The position numbers were made by a program, and so were the translations under genes. Below the pieces are notes generated by a model that saw only the letters and a list, made by a program, of their open reading frames with translations, was not told the DNA's origin and searched no databases. Positions 1 to 5,743 of a DNA stretch of 6,840 nucleotides are shown one piece after another (the stretch's first letter is position 1; the number at the start of each line of letters is the position of its first letter). Source of the stretch: an uncultured Leptotrichiaceae bacterium (GTDB lineage Bacteria > Fusobacteriota > Fusobacteriia > Fusobacteriales > Leptotrichiaceae); NCBI GenBank assembly GCA_938037005.1, contig CALHVR010000028.1, positions 1 through 6,840 of the forward strand, read 5' to 3'.

Positions 1-1094
1 AACTTATCGAATGGAAATCTTGGAATTTTTGTAACAATATAGTCTATTGCTGGTTCAAAACAAGCATAAGATGACTTAGTTACTGGATTTATAATTTCAT
101 CTAATGTCATTCCAACAGCTATTTTTGCTGCTATCTTTGCTATTGGATAACCTGTTGCTTTGGAAGCTAAAGCTGATGAACGAGAAACTCTTGGATTTAC
201 TTCTATTATGTAATATTTAAACGAATTCGGATCCAATGCTATTTGTACATTACACCCTCCTTCAATTTTTAAAGCTCTTATTATTTTTAGCGATACATCT
301 CTTAACATATGATATTCTCTGTCCGTCAATGTTTGAGATGGAGCTACAACTATTGAGTCTCCTGTATGTATACCAACTGGATCAATATTTTCCATATTAC
401 ATACAACGATTGCCGTGTCATTACTATCACGCATTACTTCATACTCAATCTCTTTGTATCCAGCTATTGATTTTTCAAGTAAACATTGATGAACCGGAGA
501 ATAATTTAGACCATTTGGTACAATTTCTTTTAAATCATTATCGTTATAACAAATTCCTCCTCCTGTTCCTCCCATTGTAAATGCTGGTCTTACTATAACT
601 GGATATCCTATTTCATTTATAAATTTTTCTGCTTCTTCTAAAGTATGAACTATTGTTGAATCTGGTACTGGTTCATTCAACTCATTCATCAAATATCTAA
701 ATAATTCTCTATCTTCTGCTTGTTTAATTGATTCAAGTTTTGTTCCTAAAATTTCAACACCACATTCTGTTAAAACTCCACTCTCATGTAATTCTACAGC
801 AAGATTTAAAGCAACTTGTCCTCCTAACGTTGGAAGTAAAGCATCTGGTCTTTCTTTTCTTATTATTTTTGATAAAAACTCAACTGTCAAAGGTTCAATA
901 TACACTTTATCTGCAATTTCTTTATCTGTCATAATTGTTGCTGGATTTGAATTTACAAGTATTACTTCATATCCTTCTTCTTTTAATGATAAGCAAGCTT
1001 GTGTTCCTGCGTAATCAAATTCTGCAGCTTGTCCTATTATTATTGGTCCTGAACCTATTACAAGTATAGTTTTTATATCTTTTCTTTTTGGCAT
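1..1094 (-). CDS. carB: Carbamoyl-phosphate synthase large subunit, N-terminal part (runs off the window)
   Basis: CarB makes carbamoyl phosphate from bicarbonate, two ATP and ammonia delivered by CarA, for pyrimidine and arginine synthesis. Only the first 364 codons are present; the family is about 1,060 residues, so the window holds most of the first (carboxyphosphate) synthetase half. The N-terminus MPKRKDIKTILVIGSGP is the family start, followed by GQAAEFDYAGTQA (residues 21-33) and PTLGGQ (88-93). The ATP-grasp domain follows. R129, R169, E215, H243, E298 and N300 fall where the E. coli enzyme has its ATP and metal ligands, with a glycine-rich loop GGTGGG at 175-180 and IIEVNPRVSRSSA at 296-309. 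The frame is open throughout. The chosen ATG (1092-1094) has GGGAG at 1103-1107 with 8-base spacing. An in-frame ATG at 1107-1109 overlaps the carA stop but would put that ribosome site inside the gene. It is the last visible gene of the pyr operon; homologous to pyrAB of Bacillus. Confidence 0.97.
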   Translation of the reverse strand, partial: MPKRKDIKTILVIGSGPIIIGQAAEFDYAGTQACLSLKEEGYEVILVNSNPATIMTDKEIADKVYIEPLTVEFLSKIIRKERPDALLPTLGGQVALNLAVELHESGVLTECGVEILGTKLESIKQAEDRELFRYLMNELNEPVPDSTIVHTLEEAEKFINEIGYPVIVRPAFTMGGTGGGICYNDNDLKEIVPNGLNYSPVHQCLLEKSIAGYKEIEYEVMRDSNDTAIVVCNMENIDPVGIHTGDSIVVAPSQTLTDREYHMLRDVSLKIIRALKIEGGCNVQIALDPNSFKYYIIEVNPRVSRSSALASKATGYPIAKIAAKIAVGMTLDEIINPVTKSSYACFEPAIDYIVTKIPRFPFDK

Positions 1095-1102
1095 TAATCT
1101 CA

Positions 1103-1107
1103 CTCCC
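1103..1107 (-). promoter_or_regulatory. Ribosome binding site that decides the carB start
   Basis: GGGAG lies 8 bases before the ATG at 1092-1094, which gives the conserved MPKRKDI start. The alternative in-frame ATG (1107-1109, overlapping the carA stop in TAATG) would add five residues and has no purine-rich site at normal spacing, so it is disfavoured. The site lies between the carA stop and the carB start, consistent with translational coupling. Confidence 0.75.
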
Positions 1108-1108
1108 A

Positions 1109-2185
1109 TTATTTCACATTCTTATCAATATTTTTTATAAATTCATCAAACAAATAACTTGAATCATGTGGTCCAGGTGCTGCTTCTGGATGATATTGTA
1201 CTGAAAATACTGGATAGTTTTTATGTCTTACTCCTTCACAGCTTCTGTCGTTTATTGCAATATGTGTTAATTCTAAATCTGTATCTTTTAACGAATCTAT
1301 GTCAACAGCATATCCATGATTTTGAGAAGTAATATCTACTTTTCCAGTTATAAGATTTTTTACTGGATGATTTGCCCCTCTATGACCAAACTTTAGTTTA
1401 TATGTTTTAGCTCCACAAGCTAGAGAAATTAGTTGATGCCCCATACATATTCCAAATATAGGTACTTTACCTATTATTCCTTTTATCATTTCAATACTCT
1501 CTTTTGCATCTTCCGGATCTCCAGGTCCATTTGTAAGCATAACTCCATCTGGCTCTAATCTTAAAAGTTCTTCTGCTTTTATATTATGAGGAACTACTAT
1601 TACATCACAACCTCTTGTTGTTAATTCTCTAACTATACCTATTTTCATTCCTAAATCAACAAGTACAACTCTTCTTCCTCTTCCTAAAGCTGGTGAAATA
1701 GATTTTGATGAAACTTGTTCAATTTGATTTGTTGGTAAAGTAGTTGCTTTTAACTCTTCCACAACTTCATCTACATTTTTATCAATAGAAACTAAACACC
1801 CTTTTATAACTCCCTTTGTTCTAATTTTTCTTGTTAAGCTTCTAGTATCTATTCCATATATTCCTGGAATGTTAAATGCTTTCAATGCTTCGTCCAATGT
1901 TTTTTCATTTCTAAAATTTGACGGCATATCGCATAATTCCTTAACAATCATACCTTTTATACAAGGTCTCATTGACTCAAAGTCATCTCTATTTATTCCA
2001 TAATTTCCTATTAACGGATAAGTAAAAGTAACTATTTGTCCGTTATAAGACGGGTCTGATAATGTTTCTTGATAACCTGTCATTGCTGTATTAAAAACCA
2101 CTTCTCCTACACTTTCGATATCTGCTCCAAAAGCATAACCTTTGTATACAGTTCCATCTTCTAAAACTAACTGTCTGTTGTACAT
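1109..2185 (-). CDS. carA: Carbamoyl-phosphate synthase small subunit (glutamine amidotransferase)
   Basis: CarA hydrolyses glutamine and channels the ammonia to CarB. At 358 residues it is full length for the family. The N-terminal CPSase small-chain domain (about 1-150) shows the typical start QLVLEDGTVYKGYAFG, the TAMTGYQETLSDPSY block (33-47) and GIYGIDTRSLTRKIR (108-122). The class I glutamine amidotransferase domain follows, with TNGPGDP at 218-224, the nucleophile elbow GICMGHQ with Cys247, and the His332/Glu334 pair in the motif QYHPEAAPGP. All three catalytic residues are present, so it should be active. The start has AAAGGAGAGG at 2191-2200 as ribosome site. The gene begins 28 bases after pyrC and its stop is 14 bases before carB, so it is an internal operon gene with no visible promoter of its own. 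Equivalent to pyrAA of Bacillus. Confidence 0.98.
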   Translation of the reverse strand: MYNRQLVLEDGTVYKGYAFGADIESVGEVVFNTAMTGYQETLSDPSYNGQIVTFTYPLIGNYGINRDDFESMRPCIKGMIVKELCDMPSNFRNEKTLDEALKAFNIPGIYGIDTRSLTRKIRTKGVIKGCLVSIDKNVDEVVEELKATTLPTNQIEQVSSKSISPALGRGRRVVLVDLGMKIGIVRELTTRGCDVIVVPHNIKAEELLRLEPDGVMLTNGPGDPEDAKESIEMIKGIIGKVPIFGICMGHQLISLACGAKTYKLKFGHRGANHPVKNLITGKVDITSQNHGYAVDIDSLKDTDLELTHIAINDRSCEGVRHKNYPVFSVQYHPEAAPGPHDSSYLFDEFIKNIDKNVK

Positions 2186-2213
2186 AAAAGCCTCTCCTTT
2201 ATAATAATTTCTC

Positions 2214-3476
2214 TTAAATTTCTTTATAAACTATTTCTCCATTACTTATTGTTAAAACAGGTATTCCATATACTTTTTCTCCACCGTAAGGCGTGTTTCT
2301 TCCTTTACTTAAAAATTCATCTGGATTAATTGTCATTTCTTTTTCTAAATCTATAACTACTATATCTGCAATTCCATTTTCTTCTAATTTTCCATAAGGT
2401 AAATCAAATGTTTTCGCCACATTTTCTGACATTAATTTTACCAATAATTCTAATGAGAAAATATCTGTTTTAACAAATTTCGTATAAAGTTGTGCAAATG
2501 CTGTTTCAGATCCTACTATTCCAAACGCTGATTTTTCTATACCCCTTTGTTTTTCTTCCAATGTGTGTGGAGCATGGTCTGTTGCTATAATATCTATTGT
2601 TCCATCTAAAATCCCAGCTATTAAAGAATTTCTATCTTCTTTTGCTCTCAAAGGAGGATTCATTTTCCACATTCCATCGTTACTTGGTATATCATCTTCA
2701 CAACTTAATAAATGGTGCGGTGTCACTTCACAAGTTACTTTTATTCCATTCCTTTTTCCATCTCTCACAGCTCTAACTGACTCTTTTGTTGAAATATGAC
2801 ACACATGATAATGACAATTTGCAGCTTCTGCAAGTAAAATATCTCTTGCTATTTGAACTGACTCACATATTGACGGTATTCCTTTTATTCCTAGCTCTTT
2901 ACTTCTTTTCCCTTCGTGCATTCCACCGCCTCTTATAAGTGAATTGTCTTCACAATGAGCAACTATCGCTTTATTTAATTTCCCTGCAATTAACATCGCT
3001 TCATACATCATATTTGCACTCTGAACGCCACGTCCATCATCAGTAAAAGCAAAAACATCATTTGCAATGTCCTTCATGTCCGATAATTTTTCTCCTGCTT
3101 CATCTTTAGTTATTGCTCCATAAGGAATAGCTCTAATTACAGAATCTCTTTTAATTATGTCTAACTGTTTTTTTAAAGTTTCCACACTGTCAGGAACAGG
3201 ATTCAAATTAGGCATAGTCATAACAGTTGTAAATCCTCCCCTTGCTGCAGCTCTTGAAGCCGTGTAAACTGTTTCCTTTTGTGGAAATCCCGGTTCTCTC
3301 CAATGAACATGAGCATCTATAAACCCTGCTGTTACAAATTTATCTTTTACATCTATTGTATTTTCATCTGTAATATCTATATTTTTTGAAATTTTTTCTA
3401 TTTTTTCTCCCTTTATTAAAATGTCTACCTTTTCAAATTTACCATTTTTTAAAATTTTACAATTTTTTAATAACAT
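2214..3476 (-). CDS. pyrC: Dihydroorotase, class I
   Basis: PyrC cyclises N-carbamoyl-aspartate to dihydroorotate, the third step of UMP synthesis, in the cytoplasm. The 420-residue protein has the length and layout of class I bacterial dihydroorotases. The zinc motif HVH is at 56-58 inside DAHVHWREPG, MPN is at 88-90, and FTDDGRGVQ at 144-152 contributes the metal-bridging aspartate expected in class I enzymes. Metal histidines are at 174 (AHCEDNS) and 227 (HVCHIST), and the catalytic Asp is at 300 (IATDHAPHT). The C-terminal part (GIADIVVIDLEKE, then NTPYGG) is the usual composite amidohydrolase domain. The ribosome site AGGAGG (3481-3486) overlaps the pyrB stop codon TAG, leaving 8 bases between the genes, so translation is very likely coupled to pyrB. 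Allantoinase and hydantoinase are related, but the pyr operon context and the motifs favour dihydroorotase. Confidence 0.97.
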   Translation of the reverse strand: MLLKNCKILKNGKFEKVDILIKGEKIEKISKNIDITDENTIDVKDKFVTAGFIDAHVHWREPGFPQKETVYTASRAAARGGFTTVMTMPNLNPVPDSVETLKKQLDIIKRDSVIRAIPYGAITKDEAGEKLSDMKDIANDVFAFTDDGRGVQSANMMYEAMLIAGKLNKAIVAHCEDNSLIRGGGMHEGKRSKELGIKGIPSICESVQIARDILLAEAANCHYHVCHISTKESVRAVRDGKRNGIKVTCEVTPHHLLSCEDDIPSNDGMWKMNPPLRAKEDRNSLIAGILDGTIDIIATDHAPHTLEEKQRGIEKSAFGIVGSETAFAQLYTKFVKTDIFSLELLVKLMSENVAKTFDLPYGKLEENGIADIVVIDLEKEMTINPDEFLSKGRNTPYGGEKVYGIPVLTISNGEIVYKEI

Positions 3477-3480
3477 ATTT

Positions 3481-3486
3481 CCTCCT
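3481..3486 (-). promoter_or_regulatory. pyrC ribosome binding site overlapping the pyrB stop codon
   Basis: The RNA reads TTTAGGAGGAAATATG: the pyrB stop TAG (3485-3487) shares bases with the AGGAGG that serves pyrC, four bases before its ATG. A ribosome finishing pyrB therefore sits on the pyrC site, the usual layout for translational coupling. The ten bases ATTTAGGAGG are identical to those at the pyrB ribosome site (4383-4392). Confidence 0.8.
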
Positions 3487-4375
3487 AAATTTCATTTTTT
3501 TCAATTATATATTCAAGTATTGCTTGTCTTATAAACATTCCATTTTTCATTTGTTCAAATATACGAGATTTCTCACTTTCAACTAAGCTATCTGCAATTT
3601 CAACATCTCTATTTACTGGAGCAGGATGCATTATTATTGCTTTTTCTTTTAATTTTTTATATCTTTCTATCGTCAAACCATAATTTTTATGATAATTTTC
3701 TTTTGAGAACTCAGATTTTTCTTTACTTTCTATATGTCTTTCATGCTGAACTCTTAAAAGCATACAAATATCAACTTTATCTATCACATCATCAAAGTCC
3801 ACAAATTGTCCTAGACTTTCATCTTTCCAAATTTCAGGTGCGATGAATTTTACATTTGCTCCTAACCGTGTTAATGCTTTTTGATTACTTCTAGCTACTC
3901 TTGAGTTTTTTATATCTCCGGCTATTACAATTTCAAGACCTTCAAATTTCCCAAAGTTTTCATAAATTGTCATTAAATCTAAAAGCGATTGTGACGGATG
4001 CTCTCCACTACCATCTCCTCCATTTATTACGGGTATTTTTAAATTTTCAAGTTGTTTATAATATTCATTTTCTCCGTGCCTTATTACTAACATATTAACT
4101 CCTATCATTTCTAATGTCTTGCACGTGTCATATAATGTTTCTCCTTTTTGTACCGATGATGTAGATACCTCAAAATCAATAACATTTAATTTTAATTTTT
4201 TTTCAGCTACTTCAAAACTTTTTTTCGTTCGAGTTGAATTTTCAAAAAATAGATTTGATATAAAAATATCTTTTCTTTTTTTATTTACAGCTCCATTTTT
4301 TAACTCTAAAGCCCGTTTTATTAAACTTACTATTTCTTCATTTGTTAAATCTTTCATTGATAATAAATTTTTCAT
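3485..4375 (-). CDS. pyrB: Aspartate carbamoyltransferase catalytic chain
   Basis: PyrB condenses carbamoyl phosphate with aspartate, the committed step of pyrimidine synthesis. At 296 residues it matches the family. The carbamoyl-phosphate loop is NLFFENSTRTKKSFE, with STRT at 47-50. The mobile loop lysine sits in SSVQKGETLYD (73-83). HPSQSLLDL (126-134) gives the conserved His and Gln. The aspartate domain has GDIKNSRVARS (153-163), LLRVQHERH (207 on) and HPAPVNR (250-256). The position after STRT is Lys followed by Lys, as opposed to the Arg-Thr of enteric enzymes; I believe this position varies in Gram-positive enzymes. No regulatory chain gene (pyrI) lies beside it, so feedback control is probably through PyrR RNA binding. 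The ATG has GGAGG at 4383-4387 with 7-base spacing. That site lies inside a predicted sequestering hairpin (see 4383-4447). Confidence 0.98.
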   Translation of the reverse strand: MKNLLSMKDLTNEEIVSLIKRALELKNGAVNKKRKDIFISNLFFENSTRTKKSFEVAEKKLKLNVIDFEVSTSSVQKGETLYDTCKTLEMIGVNMLVIRHGENEYYKQLENLKIPVINGGDGSGEHPSQSLLDLMTIYENFGKFEGLEIVIAGDIKNSRVARSNQKALTRLGANVKFIAPEIWKDESLGQFVDFDDVIDKVDICMLLRVQHERHIESKEKSEFSKENYHKNYGLTIERYKKLKEKAIIMHPAPVNRDVEIADSLVESEKSRIFEQMKNGMFIRQAILEYIIEKNEI

Positions 4376-4382
4376 AAAAAAA

Positions 4383-4447
4383 CCTCCTAAATAGTTTTTA
4401 ATCCTATTTAGAAGGTCAAAATCAAATGAAAAGACATTCTAAATAGG
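4383..4447 (-). promoter_or_regulatory. Putative bistable RNA switch between pyrR and pyrB (two exclusive hairpins, one hides the pyrB ribosome site)
   Basis: Seen in sequence (RNA read on the minus strand): segment A (4447-4433) is CCUAUUUAGAAUGUC, segment B (4417-4403) is GACCUUCUAAAUAGG, and segment C (4394-4383) is CUAUUUAGGAGG. A pairs with B over 14 of 15 positions with a 15-base loop. The B-derived stretch CCUUCUAAAUAG (4415-4404) also pairs with C over all 12 positions (one G-U) with a 9-base loop. C contains the entire pyrB Shine-Dalgarno sequence. The two hairpins share B, so they cannot coexist. A-B leaves the site open and B-C closes it. No U-run follows either hairpin, so neither is an intrinsic terminator. 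A is only 8 bases past the pyrR stop, so a ribosome ending pyrR could disturb A-B. I see no PyrR loop consensus here. The trigger is unknown and the function is inferred. Confidence 0.6.
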
Positions 4448-4455
4448 TAAAATAA

Positions 4456-4977
4456 TTATAGTATAACAACTTCCTCTTTATTATCAATTTCACTCAAATA
4501 AACTTCTATTTGCTCAGAACGTGAAGTTGGTACATTTTTTCCTATAAAGTCTGCCTTAATTGGTAATTCACGATGTCCTCTATCTATTAAACAAGCTAGT
4601 TGGATTTTAGATGGTCTTAACTTACTAAGTATAGCATCAAGTCCTGCACGTATTGTTCTTCCTGTATATAGAACATCATCAACAATTACTACAATTTTAT
4701 TAGTTAAATCTGTATTAAATTTTATATTTTTTATATCTAAATCAAAATTTTTCCTATCAATATCATCACGATAATGAGTAATATCAATAGTTTCCAATGG
4801 AACATTTATATTTTCTATTTCAAAAATTTTATTTTTAATTCTTTCAGCTAAAATATCGCCTCTATTTTTTATTCCCACTAAAACAATATTTTTTACTGAT
4901 TTATTTTTTTCAATAATTTCATACGATATTCTCGTTAATGCTCTTTTTATTCCACTTTCATCTAATAATATTTTCAT
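4456..4977 (-). CDS. pyrR: PyrR, pyrimidine operon RNA-binding attenuator and uracil phosphoribosyltransferase
   Basis: PyrR binds a loop in pyr leader RNA when charged with UMP and promotes transcription termination; many members also convert uracil and PRPP to UMP. The 173-residue protein is near the usual 180. The type I phosphoribosyltransferase PRPP loop is IVVIVDDVLYTGRTIRAGLD (95-114). An upstream GIKNRGDILAERI (35-47) and a downstream LIDRGHRELPIKADFIGKNV (130-149) are PyrR signatures; the latter also contributes to the RNA-binding face in this family. The start is ATG with GGAG at 4985-4988 and 7-base spacing. It is first in the operon, and its own leader carries a good PyrR loop (5176-5210), so it is expected to regulate itself. 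It is followed by the pyrR-pyrB switch-like spacer and then by pyrB, with no uracil permease gene between them. Confidence 0.97.
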   Translation of the reverse strand: MKILLDESGIKRALTRISYEIIEKNKSVKNIVLVGIKNRGDILAERIKNKIFEIENINVPLETIDITHYRDDIDRKNFDLDIKNIKFNTDLTNKIVVIVDDVLYTGRTIRAGLDAILSKLRPSKIQLACLIDRGHRELPIKADFIGKNVPTSRSEQIEVYLSEIDNKEEVVIL

Positions 4978-5105
4978 TTTTTATCTCCATTTTTAAAATA
5001 ATTTTTATATTCTTTTTAAGTTTCCAAAGTTTTTTTGTTTTTGTTTAACATATTAATAAAAAATATTTTAATTCCTAAAAATTTTATTATATAAGTGTAT
5101 AAAAT
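4978..5105 (-). other. A-rich untranslated segment between the attenuator and pyrR
   Basis: About 128 bases of nearly pure A/T lie between the terminator U-run and the pyrR ATG. The only clear signal is the pyrR ribosome site GGAG at 4985-4988. An 11-codon reading frame (5016-5051, starting MLNKNKK) has no ribosome site and is not called. I find no strong promoter or hairpin here. Confidence 0.5.
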
Positions 5106-5134
5106 AAAAAACCTAAAACATCAAGAGTTTTAGG
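5106..5134 (-). terminator. pyr operon attenuator terminator
   Basis: In the RNA, CCUAAAAC (5134-5127) pairs perfectly with GUUUUAGG (5119-5112) around a 7-base loop and is followed directly by six U (5111-5106). It lies about 90 bases downstream of the predicted start site and upstream of pyrR, the position expected of a PyrR-controlled attenuator. Its 5' edge overlaps the antiterminator arm UAGCCU (5137-5132), so terminator and antiterminator are mutually exclusive. Confidence 0.9.
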
Positions 5135-5189
5135 CTATACGCGATAAAACAAAAACTATACAAATAGTTTTTCTGTTCTTTGTTAGCCT
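5132..5189 (-). promoter_or_regulatory. pyr antiterminator
   Basis: AGGCUA (5189-5184), taken from the 3' side of the PyrR loop, is a perfect complement of UAGCCU (5137-5132), which includes the first bases of the terminator stem. Enclosed between them is a local hairpin AAAAACUAU/AUAGUUUUU (5172-5164 with 5159-5151, loop UUGU) that brings the two arms together. When this folds, the terminator cannot form and the operon is read. When PyrR holds the loop at 5176-5210, AGGCUA is captured and the terminator wins. The pairing is seen directly; the mechanism is that known for PyrR leaders. Confidence 0.82.
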
Positions 5190-5210
5190 CTCTGGACTTC
5201 CTTAAAAGAA
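5176..5210 (-). promoter_or_regulatory. PyrR-binding loop (anti-antiterminator)
   Basis: The RNA has AAGUCCAGAGAGGCU at 5199-5185, which matches the conserved PyrR-binding motif of Bacillus-type leaders as I know it (A-R-U-C-C-N-G-N-G-A-G-G-Y-U). It folds as AGUC/GGCU around CAGAGA, with a purine-rich internal loop and a lower stem UUCUUU (5210-5205) with AAAGAA (5181-5176). It overlaps the 5' arm of the antiterminator. With pyrR as the next gene, this is strong evidence for UMP-dependent attenuation. Confidence 0.92.
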
Positions 5211-5228
5211 AAATATTTACTTTTGACT

Positions 5229-5257
5229 ATCTTATCATGTTTTTTATTTGTTGTCAA
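5229..5257 (-). promoter_or_regulatory. pyr operon promoter
   Basis: A consensus -35 TTGACA (5257-5252) and a good -10 TAAGAT (5234-5229) are separated by exactly 17 bases. The predicted start is near 5222, giving a leader of about 245 bases that begins just before the PyrR loop. Sequence upstream of the -35 is A/T-rich and could act as an UP element. Two 21-bp repeats lie further upstream. Confidence 0.88.
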
Positions 5258-5284
5258 CTATTTTAATTTATAATATAAAAGTGT

Positions 5285-5305
5285 AAATTGTAACTCAAAG
5301 TGTCA
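5285..5305. repeat. Upstream repeat copy 1 (proximal to the pyr promoter)
   Basis: The plus strand reads AAATTGTAACTCAAAGTGTC and one further A. It matches copy 2 (5348-5368) at 18 of 21 positions. The copies are 63 bp apart start to start, which is six turns of B-DNA. Read on the minus strand it also gives TTGAGT, 17 bases, TATTAT (5298-5293 and 5275-5270), a passable sigma-70 promoter. It may therefore be a regulator site or part of a tandem promoter; I cannot tell which. Confidence 0.45.
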
Positions 5306-5347
5306 TATTTTTATAAAATATATTTTTTACTTTTATCATATATTCAT

Positions 5348-5368
5348 AAATTGTAAGTCAAAGTTACA
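5348..5368. repeat. Upstream repeat copy 2 (distal), within a dyad
   Basis: The plus strand reads AAATTGTAAGTCAAAGTTAC and one further A, the partner of 5285-5305. This copy lies inside an inverted repeat, ATAAATTGT (5346-5354) with ACAATTTAT (5366-5374), 11 bases apart, a shape typical of operators. The minus strand also reads TTGACT, 17 bases, TGATAA (5361-5356, 5338-5333), a weak promoter-like pair. Confidence 0.45.
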
Positions 5369-5395
5369 CAATTTATTTCAAATTTTTCATATAAT

Positions 5396-5431
5396 AAAAA
5401 AATTGGATATAAAAACAATATCCAATTTTTT
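5396..5431 (-). terminator. rplU-prp-rpmA terminator
   Basis: AUUGGAUAU-type stem: TTGGATAT (5403-5410) and ATATCCAA (5418-5425) pair perfectly around a 7-base loop, extended by A-runs and T-runs on both sides. On the minus-strand RNA the stem is followed by seven U (5402-5396). It begins about 17 bases after the rpmA stop. The flanking runs make it able to work in both directions, but no gene converges from the other side. It separates the ribosomal unit from the pyr promoter. Confidence 0.9.
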
Positions 5432-5447
5432 AAAATTCTATCTACTA

Positions 5448-5741
5448 TTAAGCATTAACTCTTTCAGGATAAATACTTACTCTTTTTTTACCTTTTCCAA
5501 AGTTTTCAAATTTAACATATCCATCAGTTAATGCGAATAATGTATAATCTTTTCCTAATCCCATGTTAGTTCCTGCGTGGAATTTAGTTCCTCTTTGTCT
5601 TACGATAATATTTCCAGCTTTTACTACTTCACCGTCATATTTTTTTACTCCTAAATATTTAGGATTTGAATCCCTACCATTTCTAGTAGATCCTTGTCCT
5701 TTTTTAGAGGCGAATAACTGTAATTGTAATTTTAATATCAT
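5448..5741 (-). CDS. rpmA: Ribosomal protein L27 precursor (bL27) with Prp-cleaved extension
   Basis: L27 sits in the 50S subunit near the peptidyl transferase centre. The 97-residue product starts MILKLQLQLF followed by ASKKGQGSTRNGRDSNPKYL. In Firmicutes and Fusobacteria this extension is removed by Prp to expose the functional N-terminus; here the expected cut is after Phe10, before Ala11. The family core is intact: KYLGVKKYDGE (28-38), AGNIIVRQRGTKFHAG (42-57), and DYTLFALTDGYVKFE (65-79). The ATG has GGAGG at 5749-5753 with 7-base spacing. That site is encoded by the last codons of prp (GAG GAG GTA), and only two bases separate the prp stop from this ATG. The order rplU-prp-rpmA is the classic one. 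The sequence of the core (NPKYLGVKKYDGE, GTNMGLGKD) looks fusobacterial to me. Confidence 0.98.
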   Translation of the reverse strand: MILKLQLQLFASKKGQGSTRNGRDSNPKYLGVKKYDGEVVKAGNIIVRQRGTKFHAGTNMGLGKDYTLFALTDGYVKFENFGKGKKRVSIYPERVNA

Positions 5742-5743
5742 TT

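Noticed and set aside
222..233. Adjacent EcoRI and BamHI sites (GAATTCGGATCC), suggestive of a cloning-vector polylinker.
   Set aside because: The bases encode the conserved LDPNSF segment of CarB in an unbroken frame with normal flanking sequence, so this is chance.
236..934. Plus-strand open frames of 68 to 114 codons across the carB region.
   Set aside because: They are rich in Leu, Phe and Tyr as expected for the antisense of an AT-rich gene, have no ribosome sites, and lie wholly over the conserved carB frame.
1107..1109. Alternative carB ATG overlapping the carA stop.
   Set aside because: The good GGGAG site lies downstream of it, and the family start MPKR fits the ATG at 1092-1094.
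4119..4394. A 91-codon plus-strand frame opposite the start of pyrB.
   Set aside because: It is antisense to conserved ATCase sequence and has no upstream promoter or ribosome site.
4403..4447. The pyrR-pyrB hairpin as an intrinsic terminator.
   Set aside because: The stem is followed by AUUAAAAACU, not a U-run, and the next gene belongs to the same pathway.
5016..5051. An 11-codon upstream reading frame (MLNKNKK start) before pyrR.
   Set aside because: No ribosome site, and the composition is that of the A-rich spacer.
5151..5172. AAAAACUAU/AUAGUUUUU hairpin as a separate terminator.
   Set aside because: It is made almost entirely of A-U pairs, its U's are within the stem, and it fits better as the inner part of the antiterminator.
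5306..5322. Palindrome ATATTTT-TAT-AAAATAT upstream of the pyr promoter.
   Set aside because: Pure A/T palindromes of this size are common in such DNA; nothing else supports it as a site.
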